From the NCBI GenBank assembly GCA_020796225.1, contig CM036767.1, forward strand, positions 18,219,927 to 18,283,926: a stretch of DNA of 64,000 bases, read 5' to 3'. Source of the stretch: Arion vulgaris. Lineage: Eukaryota; Mollusca; Gastropoda; Stylommatophora; Arionidae. Under the pieces are notes generated by a model that was not told the DNA's origin, ran no database searches, and saw nothing but the letters and a program-made list of their open reading frames with translations. Of the stretch, positions 1 through 43,000 are shown one piece after another. A program made the position numbers and the translations under genes. The first letter of the stretch is position 1. Each line of letters starts with the position of its first letter.

Positions 1-116
1 TGCTTTTTATTTACAAAGGTAGCTTTCCTAGCTCAGTCGCCTCTTACGACATGCCTTGCAGGTGGCAATGGTAGTATCCTCTGCTCCCCTTGAAAGCCCC
101 GGCACCACACGGGCGG
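1..116 (-). mobile_element. SINE-B, cut by window edge
   Basis: Reverse copy from the B middle (tttttatttac) to the head complement caccacacgggcgg. Its core appears as agtcgcctcttacgacatgc. It lies in USP7 intron 19. Confidence 0.85.
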
Positions 117-194
117 AGAGCATTGGCTAAAATACAAGAGAAAATACCAGCACAAACAATTAACTCGAAAAATTGTAAAATAAGACAAACATAC

Positions 195-32324
<32,130 letters not shown>

Positions 32325-32600
32325 ATCATTAGCCTGTGGTGTGACCGTAGGCGTATGTTTTACTCGCCCGGGAGTCTGTAGACTTCTCTGCGAGACGGCC
32401 ACCTTTACGTGCTTACTAGCAATTCGCCCAATGTCTGCAGATTCGACCCCTCTGACGGGGCAAACTGCTATAATACTAGTATAGAAATCTCTCTGAAGTT
32501 TGCGTCTACTGGCGCCGGGATGTGAACAAAAATAAACAAGATGGCGGTCTCGCGGTTAGAGGCAGTAAAAGTTCCGCATTTAATATTATTTTTAATATTA
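32325..32600 (-). promoter_or_regulatory. USP7: USP7 5' leader and candidate core promoter
   Basis: Unique-looking sequence directly upstream of the USP7 start, richer in CpG than its surroundings. On the plus strand it holds aacaagatggcgg at 32535-32547, a match to the YY1 core AAnATGGCGGC often found near housekeeping start sites. No TATA box is evident. The transcription start was not determined. Confidence 0.4.
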
Positions 32601-32879
32601 TATTTTGGTCAAAATGAGCTATTTATGATTCGAATTTTACTATATTCACCGACAAAATATTTATTTTTACCATGAGTTTGATGAACTACGTTAAAAATGC
32701 ATGTATATTTTATGTGGACCATTGATGGTCAAGTGTTACCTTAAATGCTGAATGACACTGGTAGATTTTTGACATTTTGACCAAGATTAGTAATCATGCT
32801 CTGAGCACATTTTATTACGGTCCTTTAATTTGTCCTTTGTCAATTGCAAGTCTATGAGAGTGCTGACGTCTTGCTAAGG

Positions 32880-33310
32880 AGGACAGTGCCAAAGAGCAAA
32901 TTTACCAACCCCTGTCTTTTCAAGAGGTTAAAACCCTCATACAGAGAAAATCTGCAGTAGACTGGAAGACAAACACTGGATACGATTCTGGAAGATACTT
33001 CCTCAAAGACCTAAGCAGAACAGAACTGGTCATTATATTTCGACTACGCACCGGACACTGCAGATTCAACAAACACTTATATAGACTAGGAATAAGTCAA
33101 ACTGCTCTCTGCCAATGTCAGCAGGCGGAACAGACACCAGAGTATGTCCTGCAAGTCTGTCCTCTCCTGGGGAGCTGAGAAGCATGCAACATGTGGCCAC
33201 ACCCAGTCGACCAGAAAACTAAGCTTTGGGGAAACCTGACAGACCTGAAGCTGACTGCCCAGTTTGTGGTTCACCAGTAAATTAAGCGCAGGACCAGAGT
33301 TCGCTGAAGA
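32880..33310 (+). pseudogene. LINE C-terminal Cys-domain fragment upstream of USP7
   Basis: Frames include NKHLYRLGISQTALCQCQQA, EQTPEYVLQVCPLL and, in another frame, ADCPVCGSPVN. Same domain type as 31.1 kb but a distant family, with stops. It lies about 550 bases 5' of the USP7 start. Confidence 0.75.
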
Positions 33311-33496
33311 AGAATTGCAAGTCTACTAATATTAATTTTTTTTTCACTATACAGTTACATTTTAAGCTATCATTTGTGTATGAGACTTGTGTAGGATGCA
33401 TTTGAAACTAACTTAAGAAGATATGCAACTTTCATTATGGCGTTTTCATTGCTAAAGTATATATTTTGAGACAACATAAATAACAAATGAGAGTCC

Positions 33497-33499
<3 letters not shown>

Positions 33500-33528
<29 letters not shown>

Positions 33529-33530
33529 CC
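33500..33530 (+). repeat. (GATT)n microsatellite
   Basis: tgattgattgattgattgat, about seven units, next to a family-F SINE. Confidence 0.95.
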
Positions 33531-33559
33531 ATCATCATTGCACTTCAGTGAGTAACCAT

Positions 33560-33955
33560 GTGTGCTCTGATCTCTTTCTTACATAGGAAGGTCTCAGCGG
33601 CAGTGTATGGACGCCGTAGCACCGGTGATAGTCCCCGATGTAATTTTGAAGATGTAAAGATATTTTGAAGGAATTTTTAGTTTAAACCTTTTTTCTAACG
33701 AATTTTGCACGAAAAGCGGCTTTCCAGCCTGCCCTTCTCGATTTTTAACTGCCAATGGTTCTTTTACCTGCTCAAATTTAACAGGGGACCTACGTTTTAT
33801 CGTCCGTCTTCGATAGAACTTGGAACTCGATCTCACCTACACTGACACCAGGGATCTCTGACAACATATCCCGATGGCTCCACGAGGGAGTGAATCGAGT
33901 ACCTTTGAAACGAGACACGAGCATCTAACATCTACGCCACAGAGACTCCCAAGAG
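33560..33955 (-). mobile_element. SINE family F, longest copy
   Basis: Reverse copy spanning gctctgatctctttcttaca, ccgtagcaccggtgatagtc, cgattttgcacgaaaagcgg-like middle, and the head complement ctacgccacagagactccc. It follows a (GATT)n tract. Intergenic. Confidence 0.82.
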
Positions 33956-34036
33956 TCCTGAAGAAGAAAAACAAAACAAACAAGGAACGAATAAAGTTTT
34001 ATAATAGTTATTTTAAATTTGAAATGAAAAAACACT

Positions 34037-34296
34037 CGCACGAGTGGTTACCGGGGCCCAAATTTGAGGTGTAAAGAATAGAACCACTGTTACCTGCCAC
34101 GCATGTCGTAAGAGGCGACTAAGGAGGTTTGGCTGAAATCGGATGCATGTGTCCTAAACGTGTAGTAGTCTTATGCGTTTAGGGGCCTACCAAACCAATG
34201 TGCAACGTATACACGTTCTTGGCAAAGATCAAACATATCACAAAGAGTGATTAAAATTGGTCGTAAAGAACGAACGCAAAGAAGAAGAAGAAGAAG
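34037..34296 (+). mobile_element. SINE-A, full length
   Basis: Begins cgcacgagtggttaccgggg, contains the core gtcgtaagaggcgactaagg, and ends ggtcgtaaagaacgaacgc plus (GAA)n. It is flanked by aaaaacact direct repeats. It lies in the USP7-HAPSTR1 intergenic region. Confidence 0.92.
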
Positions 34297-34524
34297 AAAA
34301 ACACTTTTGATACTAAAATATATATATATATATATGAAACTACTGACAATCTGAAGTAGAATGATCCACTAAGGTAAGAGACGAGACATTTTGGAGTTAC
34401 ATTACAGCCAACCTTCGATTTGAGTATAATATGCCACAATATATTATACTTCATATATTGTGTAAACGGCAAACGAAAAAAAAAGACACAATATATTATG
34501 ATTTTTAGCGCTGCATGCACATAC

Positions 34525-34785
34525 TGAGATGGAGATATGTTGGGCACATCTTGAGGAGAAATGATCAACGAATATCAAAGCAGGCATTGAAGTGGGATGC
34601 AAAGGGTTCAAGAAAAATAGAGGTCGACCTAAAGAGACCCTGAAACGAACTTTGATGAGAGAGGCAGGAAATATCGGTCTCAGTTCCATGGAGGAGATTG
34701 AGCGAGTTGCCCAGGATAGAGCGGTATGGAGAAATTACTTGCAGGCCCTATGTAACGTATAACGGTACGAGAGGAATTATTATTA
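34525..34785 (+). pseudogene. RTE-c LINE 3' end
   Basis: Contains gagatggagatatgttgggc, aggtcgacctaaagagaccc, gagcgagttgcccaggatag and the 3' terminus gtataacggtacgagaggaa plus (ATT)n. Confidence 0.82.
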
Positions 34786-34799
34786 TTTATTATTATGCA

Positions 34800-34990
34800 C
34801 ATACTGAACTTTTCTTACATCGCTCTACTTCAACCACTTGTTAAACCACTCTTTGAGGTTGGTATGTACTTTACGCCTTAGAGCGTGAGTTTTTTGTGCT
34901 AGTTGAGCGGGCTACAGACCTTAGGACAACCCATCCTATTTCTGCGTGCTTTTTTCGAGTTTGCCCACTACGTAGGAAAAAACTGATCTA
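34800..34990 (-). mobile_element. Old SINE-B fragment
   Basis: Diverged reverse copy: ttcttacatcgctctacttc, cacttgttaaaccactcttt and agcgggctacagaccttagg. The head is missing. Confidence 0.65.
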
Positions 34991-35135
34991 AGGGAGTCCA
35001 TTTCCCTATGCAAACCAGAGCCATGCTATCCTTTGGTCTTACTTCAATTCGACTCCATGGTGTGAGTTGCTTAGTTGCTTTCAACACCAGGAAGACTGAG
35101 TTTCCTTCTTTCCTATGGACGGAAGAACGTTCAGA

Positions 35136-35330
35136 TCTAGAGACTTCAACAACTTCATGATCTAGAAGACTTCAACAACTTCATGATCTAGAAGACTTCA
35201 ACAACTTCATGATCTAGAAGACTTCAACAACTTCATGATCTAGAAGACTTCAACAACTTCATGATCTAGAAGACTTCAACAACTTCATGATCTAGAAGAC
35301 TTCAACAACTTCATGATCTAGAAGCTTCCA
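35136..35330 (+). repeat. 26-bp minisatellite, about 7 units
   Basis: Unit gacttcaacaacttcatgat followed by ctagaa, almost perfect, with degenerate halves on both sides (to about 35400). Between USP7 and HAPSTR1. Confidence 0.95.
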
Positions 35331-35847
35331 ATTCAGAGACTTCACCAGAAACTTCATGATGTCAATCATGTCAGAAGACTTCAAAACTCTTCTGGACTCA
35401 AATATGATTGGTAAATCATATCTGAAGCTTCACATTCTAGCTAGGCACTCATAGGCAAGTTATTCACTCTATTGCAATAACTGATCTAGCTAGGGTAAAA
35501 GCTTATAATAAGTCATCTATACAGCCGGCTTCTCTTATGGCATTGATGATATCTGCAATATTCATTGACTGTTTCTTCTCGAACATTTCTGCATCAGCTA
35601 AATAATATGTGCACCCATTATCTTGTTCTCTTGCATGCCCTGGTACAAAATAAAGGTTAAATAGATCATTTTGGATGTGCTCAATGTGACAAGCCATTCC
35701 TGCATTATACAGTCAAGACGGAATTTTCTTGGACGATTATATAAACTGTACAGTGTTGCAACCGTGATCTTGCAGCTCTCAAAGTTATGGCAGTCGCATA
35801 CCTGAAGCAGCTATTAATTGCCTCATGTTATGTAAATTGGTTATGTC

Positions 35848-35900
35848 CCGCCCGCGTGGTGCCGGGGCCCGGAAGGGAAGCAAAGAATAGTGCCACTAGA
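35848..35900 (+). mobile_element. SINE-B head fragment
   Basis: Only the first 50 bases: cccgcccgcgtggtgccggg then aagcaaagaatagtgccact. Shows the tRNA-like head can occur alone. Confidence 0.75.
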
Positions 35901-36539
35901 TAAGAGCACTGCCAACTTCCAAATTGTTACGAGTGGTACTATTGCTCTTAGAAGTGAATGCAGAGATTGGGGCAATGTAAAATCTGAACTCGCAATTCTT
36001 CCTTCCTTTCGTTTGCCTTTTTTTTTACGCGTTAGTGAGTGGCAATCTGATTACTGTAGTGCGCTTCTTGGCTGGTTGCTTCCTACTTCAGCACTTTTAT
36101 TGCTAGAGAAAACTGTGGTCTAACTCGAATGATAGCAAAGTTGTAATAGAAATAGGAGATGAGACAAGAAAAAAATTCCCTCCTCAAGAGAGAGGAGGGC
36201 TGCCATTTAAACCATAGCTGGTTAGTGAGTTTGTTGCAGCCAGAGCAACTACCACTCGCCGGTGGGTTCTGCGCTCTCACCTTATGGGACCTCACTCAGC
36301 TCCCTGCTCTTTAGTCTGGCCTCTCTTTTTCAGTCTGTTCGGCTTATTTAAACCTGAAGTTAGCCTCCCGCCGACATAGCCTGAAGAATCGTCAACGCAC
36401 ACAAACCCTCCAACCACTATAAGGTAGGCTAATGTGGAGGGCTGAACCACAGCCGTAAATAACTCTAGATAAGTTTATAGTTGGCTCTGGCTGAAGTCGC
36501 ATTTAAACTGCTGGTAGTAGATAGCGCAAGTGATGATGA

Positions 36540-36720
36540 TGATGTTTTATATACATGTGAGTCTGTGTATCGTGGTGAGAAATCAGACTGGGGTTTCTTA
36601 GTTAGCGAGCAAGGTTGAACCGCTGCAGTGCGAAATGGAGCATACATGACAACTTTTTTCAGTATAAGAACGGAGATTGAGGCCGTCACTGCTGTCCTTC
36701 TTCAGCGACTTTCCGTATGC
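36540..36720 (+). pseudogene. LINE RNase H N-terminal fragment
   Basis: Plus frame SVYRGEKSDWGFLVSEQG, a stop, then NGAYMTTFFSIRTEIEAVTA, the first strand and Glu helix of RNase H. Confidence 0.7.
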
Positions 36721-36984
36721 ATTGTGCTATCCATTGTATATAGCTTCTGATGTAACAGACCACTATTACTTTATAAAAAGACGCCAATAAGCTAGCGCGT
36801 TTGGTCATTGAGATTACATTGAAAGAACACATGGTCATTCCCTTGGCCCCCTGCAACATAAGACCGACTAGCTCAGACGGGGAAACGAATATTTCTGCCT
36901 AATGGGGGCTAGTTTTTGTATGTGTTTGATAGAACATAGTCAGGTTTTATGTAATTTTACTCAATTCTACGAGTCTATGGTTGA

Positions 36985-37006
36985 TATATATATATATATA
37001 TATATT
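36985..37006 (+). repeat. (TA)n microsatellite
   Basis: About ten TA dinucleotides before a family-H repeat. Confidence 0.93.
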
Positions 37007-37029
37007 GATTTGTATTGTTTATGTTCTTT

Positions 37030-37265
37030 TTTCCCTTCTAGATTTTGCATTTATTTCGTTATTCGTTTTTAGTCACATTTTTTTCATTTTAGGGACGTTA
37101 GGAACTTATTGTTTGACACTACATGTTGCGTGTTGTGCGAGTAGCGAAATTCTTCAACTCTCTTGTACCCTTTGCTTGATGAAGGCATTTTGGTCGAAAA
37201 GTTGCTGTGTATTGTCTTTGTAGTTTGTAAAACTACATTACTTTGTTTTTACGAGTTTCGCCATT
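37030..37265 (+). mobile_element. Family-H repeat
   Basis: tttcgttattcgtttttagt, gtgttgtgcgagtagcgaaa, gcttgatgaaggcattttgg then tcgaaaagttgctgtgtatt and ttttgtaaaactac-like text, ending cgagtttcgccatt. Abuts the second mariner fragment. Confidence 0.65.
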
Positions 37266-37640
37266 GCTTCATAACTTTACTGCAGTCTTCCCCTATTTCA
37301 TGAATCACTCCCTCATCATCTTCAAACCTTGTGCCGTGAAGGGTATCTTTGAGTGGACCAAACAGATGAAAATCAGAGGGTACCAAATCGGGACTATAGG
37401 GTGGATGGGGCAGTACAATCCGACCCAATCTGGTGATTGCTTCCAGTGTTGCCAAACTTGTGTGAGGATACACGTTGTCGTGAAGAAGAGGTAGGTCTGT
37501 TGGATTATTGTGGGATCTAACTCTGCGGAAACTTCGATTGAGTTTTTATAATGTATTAATGTAAGCTTGCGAATTGATTGTCTTTCCTCTTGGCCTAACA
37601 TTCACAAGAATCACATATTTCTTCTCTATCTCTTTTGTCG
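37266..37640 (-). pseudogene. Second mariner transposase fragment (different lineage)
   Basis: Minus-strand translation shows YPHTSLATLEAITRLGRIVL followed by PHPPYSPDLVPSDFHLFGPL and LKDTLHGTRFEDDEGV, the C-terminal catalytic region of a mariner distinct from the 24.8-kb one. The N-terminal half is degenerate or absent and no TIR was found. It abuts a family-H repeat at its left end. Confidence 0.85.
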
Positions 37641-37644
37641 TCAC

Positions 37645-37799
37645 AATGTTACGAGTTGTTCCCCAGTGTCGTGGTTTTTCTGTTTTTGTCTTGAACTGCT
37701 CTAGTGGTTTGGGTGATTGTTATTTTTGCTATTTGATATGATCCTGCTATGCCATCTAACCAACATTTGTTGTGGTCTTCCTCTCGTCTTCTTTCCTGA
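37645..37799 (-). pseudogene. RTE-like LINE tail
   Basis: Minus frame ERRREEDHNKCWLDGI and VQDKNRKTTTLGNNS, matching the tail of the 48.7-kb LINE. Confidence 0.7.
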
Positions 37800-38845
37800 T
37801 GTTCTGTTTTAGAAGACACTATATACCGTGAAAGCACCAAGAGGAATAAGATGGACCCCTTTCGAGATGCTTGAGGATCTGGACTTTGCAGATGATATAA
37901 CCCTGGTGTCACACAAATATGAACATATACAAGAGAAAAATACAATATTTCACAGCACGGCAAAGACAGTAGGCCTCAAAACAAACACAGGAAAAACAAA
38001 AATTACAGTGAAATCCAACAACCAGTAATGTTAGAAAATGAAACACTGGAAAGGGTTGAGCAGTTTACATATCTTGGTAGCGTACTGACACTAATTGGTG
38101 GCACAGAGTGGTATATAAAATCACGTCTAAGTAAGGCCAGAACCGCTTTTGCCAGAATGAAACCAGTATGGAAGTCCAAAATCTACAATAGGACCGCAAA
38201 GCTTAAACTCTATAAAAGCATTGTTTTGCCAGTTTTGCTCTACGGATCGGAGTGTTGGAGGATGACCAAAGGAGATACTAGCAGGCTGTCAGTTTTCCAC
38301 CACTCTTGTCTTCGCAGAATCTTGGGAATCTTTTGGCCAGTAAAAATATCCAATAACCAACTACTCCAAGATACAAGACAAGAGGCAATCTTCTTCTTCT
38401 TCTTCTTCTTTTGCGTTCGTTCTTTACGACCAATTTTAATCACTCTTTGTGATATGTTTGATCTTTGCCAAGAACGTGTATACGTTGCACATTGGTTTGG
38501 TAGGCCCCTAAACGCATAGACTTCTACACGCTTAGGACACATGCATCCGATTTCAGCCAAACAAGAGGCAATGAATGACATACTCAAAAAGAAGATGGAA
38601 ATGGCTCGGACATGTTATGAGAATGAGACAAGAAATGCCTGCAAGGGTAGCCCTCACTTGGACACCAGAAGGAAAGAGAAAGAAAGGCAGACCACGGACA
38701 ACATGGAGGCGCATGATGGAAAAGGAACTGGACACCGCATCTCTGACGTGGGGCTCTGCGCTGAAGGTTGGACGGGACAGGAGAGCATGGAAAGTCCTTT
38801 CTGAAGCCCCATGTGTCACTAGGCATGACGGGATTAAGTAAGTAA
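37800..38845 (+). pseudogene. RTE-like LINE reverse transcriptase fragment, interrupted by a SINE
   Basis: Frames give EDLDFADDITLVSHKY (RT motif FADD), then VEQFTYLGSVL, KLYKSIVLPVLLYGSECW, LRRILGIFWPVKISN and, after the SINE at 38390-38564, RWKWLGHVMRMRQEMPARV and KGRPRTTWRRMMEKEL. At least two frame changes occur. This is the longest RT fragment in the window. It is 5'-truncated, as usual for non-LTR elements. Confidence 0.9.
38390..38564 (-). mobile_element. SINE-A, 5'-truncated, nested in RTE LINE
   Basis: Reverse-oriented SINE-A with its (GAA)n tail reading as (CTT)n at 38391. It is flanked by direct repeats acaagaggcaat (left about 38378-38389, right about 38565-38576), a 12-bp target duplication. 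It lies between RT residues that are continuous in the LINE. Confidence 0.93.
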
Positions 38846-38859
38846 GTAATATACCGTGA

Positions 38860-38945
38860 AGTTTGGTTGCATTCATATAAGTGGCCGAACCACTCCATTC
38901 TTTGTTTCTCAATGTAATTCAAGCAAGGTTCTATTCCGACTTTCT
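38860..38945 (-). pseudogene. RTE-like LINE scrap
   Basis: Minus frame PCLNYIEKQRMEWFGHLYEC, the same motif as at 49200. Confidence 0.7.
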
Positions 38946-39143
38946 CTCTTATACTGATGTCGGTGATTGTCTTTTCTTGTGTAATTGGTCCTTTTTCGTG
39001 CTTCTACCTTCAATATTAGCTGAGAAAACCGATGTGGATGCATTACTTTCTGAACGTCCTCGCAGGTTGCAATTCCGTCATTTTTACATTAGAGCTTTTT
39101 TCGAACTTTTGTTTCAAATACGTGTTGGATAGGCGCATTTGCT

Positions 39144-39151
<8 letters not shown>

Positions 39152-39177
<26 letters not shown>
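39152..39177 (+). repeat. (TA)n microsatellite
   Basis: About thirteen TA dinucleotides, 650 bases upstream of HAPSTR1. Confidence 0.93.
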
Positions 39178-39181
<4 letters not shown>

Positions 39182-39599
39182 TATGTGGCCTTTGTCGTCT
39201 ATACATACGGTCAATAAGTAGCGATATTCCATAGGCATGTACGTATTGAGTTTTGAGTATTGAGTACGTATTGGTATTTCTATCCGGACCGGATAGAATC
39301 ATGCAACGGCCGGTGGATCAGCCCACCGCTGGTCTAAGACATAGAACAAGTTTTATGTGTTTCATATTGTCTCAATTTTTTCCTGTTTTCAAGTGCGACT
39401 TATTACTTGTTTTGCTCATAATTACAATTTTTTTTGTTTTCACAATATGATGCGTTCAATCCAAATTTACCACGTATACTGTTTACTTCTTCGATCAATT
39501 CTTGCAACATCAGTTTATGATCACGTTAAACCAATAATTGTAATGTATCATGTATTTGAAAATGTTTATTATTTTTTTCCTAATGAGTAGTCCTTACAT

Positions 39600-39828
39600 C
39601 ACCTAAGTTTGTTTGACAATACGTTCAGTGAATAACGTTTGGCGCACTTTAAACATGTAAACAAAATCTGGCGGACAGCGCCTGCGCTTTGGAACTTTTC
39701 CGTTAGTGATTGCCTGTCAATAAACGGTACCATCCTTGTTTAGGTACACATATGGAAGGACATACGTTGTCACTTATTTTCCTCACGAAATATTCACTAG
39801 CACATTACAAACAATATCTTCAAGGGCA
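39600..39828 (+). promoter_or_regulatory. HAPSTR1: HAPSTR1 5' leader and candidate promoter
   Basis: About 230 bases free of recognised repeats before the HAPSTR1 start. It contains ctggcggacagcgcctgcgc around 39668, a GC-rich patch in AT-rich DNA resembling an NRF1-like half-site. The placement is inference only. Confidence 0.3.
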
Positions 39829-40030
39829 ATGAGTCAGGAAGACAAACATGACAACGAACAGGCACCAGAACACTGGTTTTCTAATTTTGAAGATGAATGT
39901 TTAGACGAACTAGAAGCTCAAGGCAGAGTGGAGCCTAGACTTCAGTCTGCTGAGGAGCACAGTGTACAGCAACTATGGTTAGGCTTTCAGCACACATCAA
40001 CGGCAATAGCACAGTTGTATAATTATAAAG
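39829..40030 (+). CDS. HAPSTR1: HAPSTR1 coding exon 1
   Basis: Starts at the first in-frame ATG (ggcaATGag, purine at -3) and codes 67 residues plus one base. The frame is open upstream to 39736 without another ATG. It ends with QLYNYK and donor GTACCA. Confidence 0.94.
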
Positions 40031-43000
40031 GTACCAGTTGTGAGATTGTAGCATTAAACATAATGGATGTGGAAAATGTGTTCTTTAGTTAAAACTATAA
40101 AATCATTGATGAAGTCGAAGGTATGAACCTTTGAATGAATGATTATTAAAAAAACAACTTTTTATCCTAAGTAAAAAGTAAGTTACTTAATTACTAATGA
40201 AAGTTGACAACCATTCTGCATTAATATTAATTTTTCCAGAACCCATAATTTTCACCACATATCCTCTTCTGCTTCACCACGTATGGAATAGGAACCATAA
40301 TAGATGATAGACAGGACTTGATCAATCAAAATGCATTTGTCTACTCATAGTAATCCCAGATAAAAATAATTTTTTTTAGTTGATCAAACAAATCACGTCC
40401 TCTTATTGATACTCCCTGACCTCCTCAACCTGCTACGGCAAATGTATATTTTTAACAATGGTGTTGTTTTGTTCGCTTTCGTTCTATCAACCAAGTTTAC
40501 CACTCTTTGTGATCTGTGGGGCCAAGAACGTGTGTACAGTGTACTTTGCGTTGCGTCACCGTTAGGCCTCAGGACATGTAGCCTATTGTAGTATTGTAGC
40601 TCTTGTAAGACTAGCACACCCGATTTTCGGCCAAAACAATGGTGTTCCCCACTACATTAAATCTTGTCCCCACCAGGCATGAAAGTTCCTATTATAATAT
40701 TGTAGCAGTACATTCAGTTCTGTATTGGTTTCTTCATGTTCCATCTCTGACATCATGATGTTAATTGTTATTATCTTAACTCATGTACACATGTCATTAA
40801 CCACCAGAATTGCAAAGTATACATTCGCAGAAGTATTGTTTTGTTACATTTTCAATGTACGTGTATGTATTGGTACAAATTAAGCTGTAGGTTTATTCAT
40901 TTTCAACATATTTTGATGAATTTTATGCCATTTTGTAGATATTTAGATATTATAGTAAATATTACGAATCATATAATGGGATTTGTGGATAAAACCGTTG
41001 CAAGTAAAAACAAATTTAACTTAAATATTGATTTTATTTAGCATTTAACTTTTATCTAGGTAAGAGTTTTTTGCTCTGCCAACTGTTTTTGTAATATTTT
41101 ATGTAAATTATACTAAAGTTGCGTGCTTGGTTGATAACCTTTTTGCTATATTATATTGTCTAATATAAGTTTAATATCAAAATGTTCTGAAATGGATTGG
41201 TGATAAAACAAGAATCATTGTGTTTAACATTTGCTTGTATTCTCAAGCTATGCATACCGATAGGGGGAAAACGGAAAGACCACCAGAAATACCCCTGCAT
41301 AAACTGATACAGAATGGGAGTTGTTAGTCTAAACACGCAGAAAGACTTCTTTTGAAGATCGTGGCAATTATGGACATGTGCGATGAATATATGTTCATTC
41401 TTTTCAATCAAGTTAACCACTTATTGTGATGTGTGGGGTTTGCACAGAGAATATTGATACATTACTCCCCAGTTCATATACACATTCACTTGTAGGACAC
41501 AGATATAAGAAAAATTTAGACCTATCTGGTTGTATAAGTAACATTGCTTGTGATTATTATCTGCTGTAAAGTTTATGTTTTCTTTTATGAGAGATAGCTG
41601 AGCTGTTAACACTTGTTAAAGGTTGATGAAATGTCCCTTGGATTCGCTGTCACTTGATTGGTATTCAGAATCAGAATTTGCTTCATAATTTGATATTTCA
41701 TACCTCATTTCACCGACATGTGTCTGAATGACCATTTGACTTATTTTGGAATAATTCTACAGATTTCCTGGCTATTAAATGCTGAAGAGAGCTAAATTCC
41801 ATATTGAAACTTGCAAGCATACATTCTATACACACCTCTTTAGATGATTAAATCTGTCCAAATATATAAGACAGAATCTCACAGAAACTCCTGTTGTAGA
41901 GTGCAACAATGCTTTATAAAATAATGCAGCACATGATGTTTTTTACAATATTTCTGAAAGTCATGATATGTAAAAAGCCACTTAGATTAGAATTCCATAT
42001 TGGCTGAATATTCTCTACAAACCACTTCTTTAAATCTTTTAAGAAATATACATATATATGTATTTCAAAACATATACTTCAAAGAATGCTATACAGCAGT
42101 GCCATCCAATACGGTGACCACTGGCTCCATGGCACCATGCGATACATCCCTGGCATCTTATTTTGTTCCTTAGACTTTACTCTTAGTGGAGCAAGGCAAA
42201 AACCATGATTTTGTAAGCCATTTGTGTTTAGAAAAAAAATTACTTTATTATAGCTCCTGCTAAAAGACATCAACCCAAAGCCACATAGTGTTGCATTTGG
42301 TCCACTAGGCTTTAGGTTAATCAGAATTTCAAGAAAATAATAATGTCTTTCTAATTAAGAGTATGGTTCAGTTTTTTAGCAAGTTCAATATAAAAAAAAA
42401 AAATTAACTTGTAGTTGGATGAAGATGTCATCTGTTATTATTTTTATTAAGGTACCTATTAATATTGCTTGATGCCTGTCTGCCCAGCGTGTTCGTAGCT
42501 CGTTGGACTACGGGTGACTATCCCTCTGTGTGTCGGGTTCAATTCACGGGATGGCAGAAAAAGCCAGATTCCCCAGATTTACGGTGTTGTGGCACCGAAC
42601 CGAAGGGTTACGATGTCCATGGCACCGAGCCGAAGAGCTGAAAAGCTCACGTGCTTATGGATCGAAAAAAAAAAAAATTACTTGGTTATTATTATTATTG
42701 CAATTTCACATGGCCCGCATCTCCACAGATGCTAGTCAGATATGCCCCCACCCGAGTGGTTACCGGGCCCAAATTGGGGTGTAAAGAATAGAGCCACTGT
42801 TACCTGCCACCATGTCGTAAGAGGCGCTAAGGAGGTTGGGCATGGAGCTAGCTACCCACACGGTAAAAACACTAGATGGCTACAGAACGGAGAGCGAACC
42901 GAGTAAACGCTGGCTGAAACCAGACACATGGTCGAAGGATAAGCACCAGAGCTCCAAATGGTGCTGAAGATGTGACATAAAACACACCAATGCTAAGGCT

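Larger units (their letters stand above)
32600..39600. other. USP7-HAPSTR1 intergenic region
   Basis: Seven kilobases between the two leaders, filled with LINE, SINE F/A/B, the 26-bp array, a mariner fragment and the interrupted RTE. Stretches 35335-35845 and 35900-36535 show nothing I recognise. No third gene is supported. Confidence 0.6.

Noticed and set aside
32325..39828. Compact bidirectional promoter between the genes
   Set aside because: The 7.5-kb spacer is full of transposons, so two separate promoters are more likely, although long-range co-regulation is possible.
42487..42570. tRNA genes at SINE heads (also 45.2, 47.8, 50.4, 51.4 kb)
   Set aside because: A- and B-box-like pieces exist but no full cloverleaf can be drawn. 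They recur as heads of interspersed elements.
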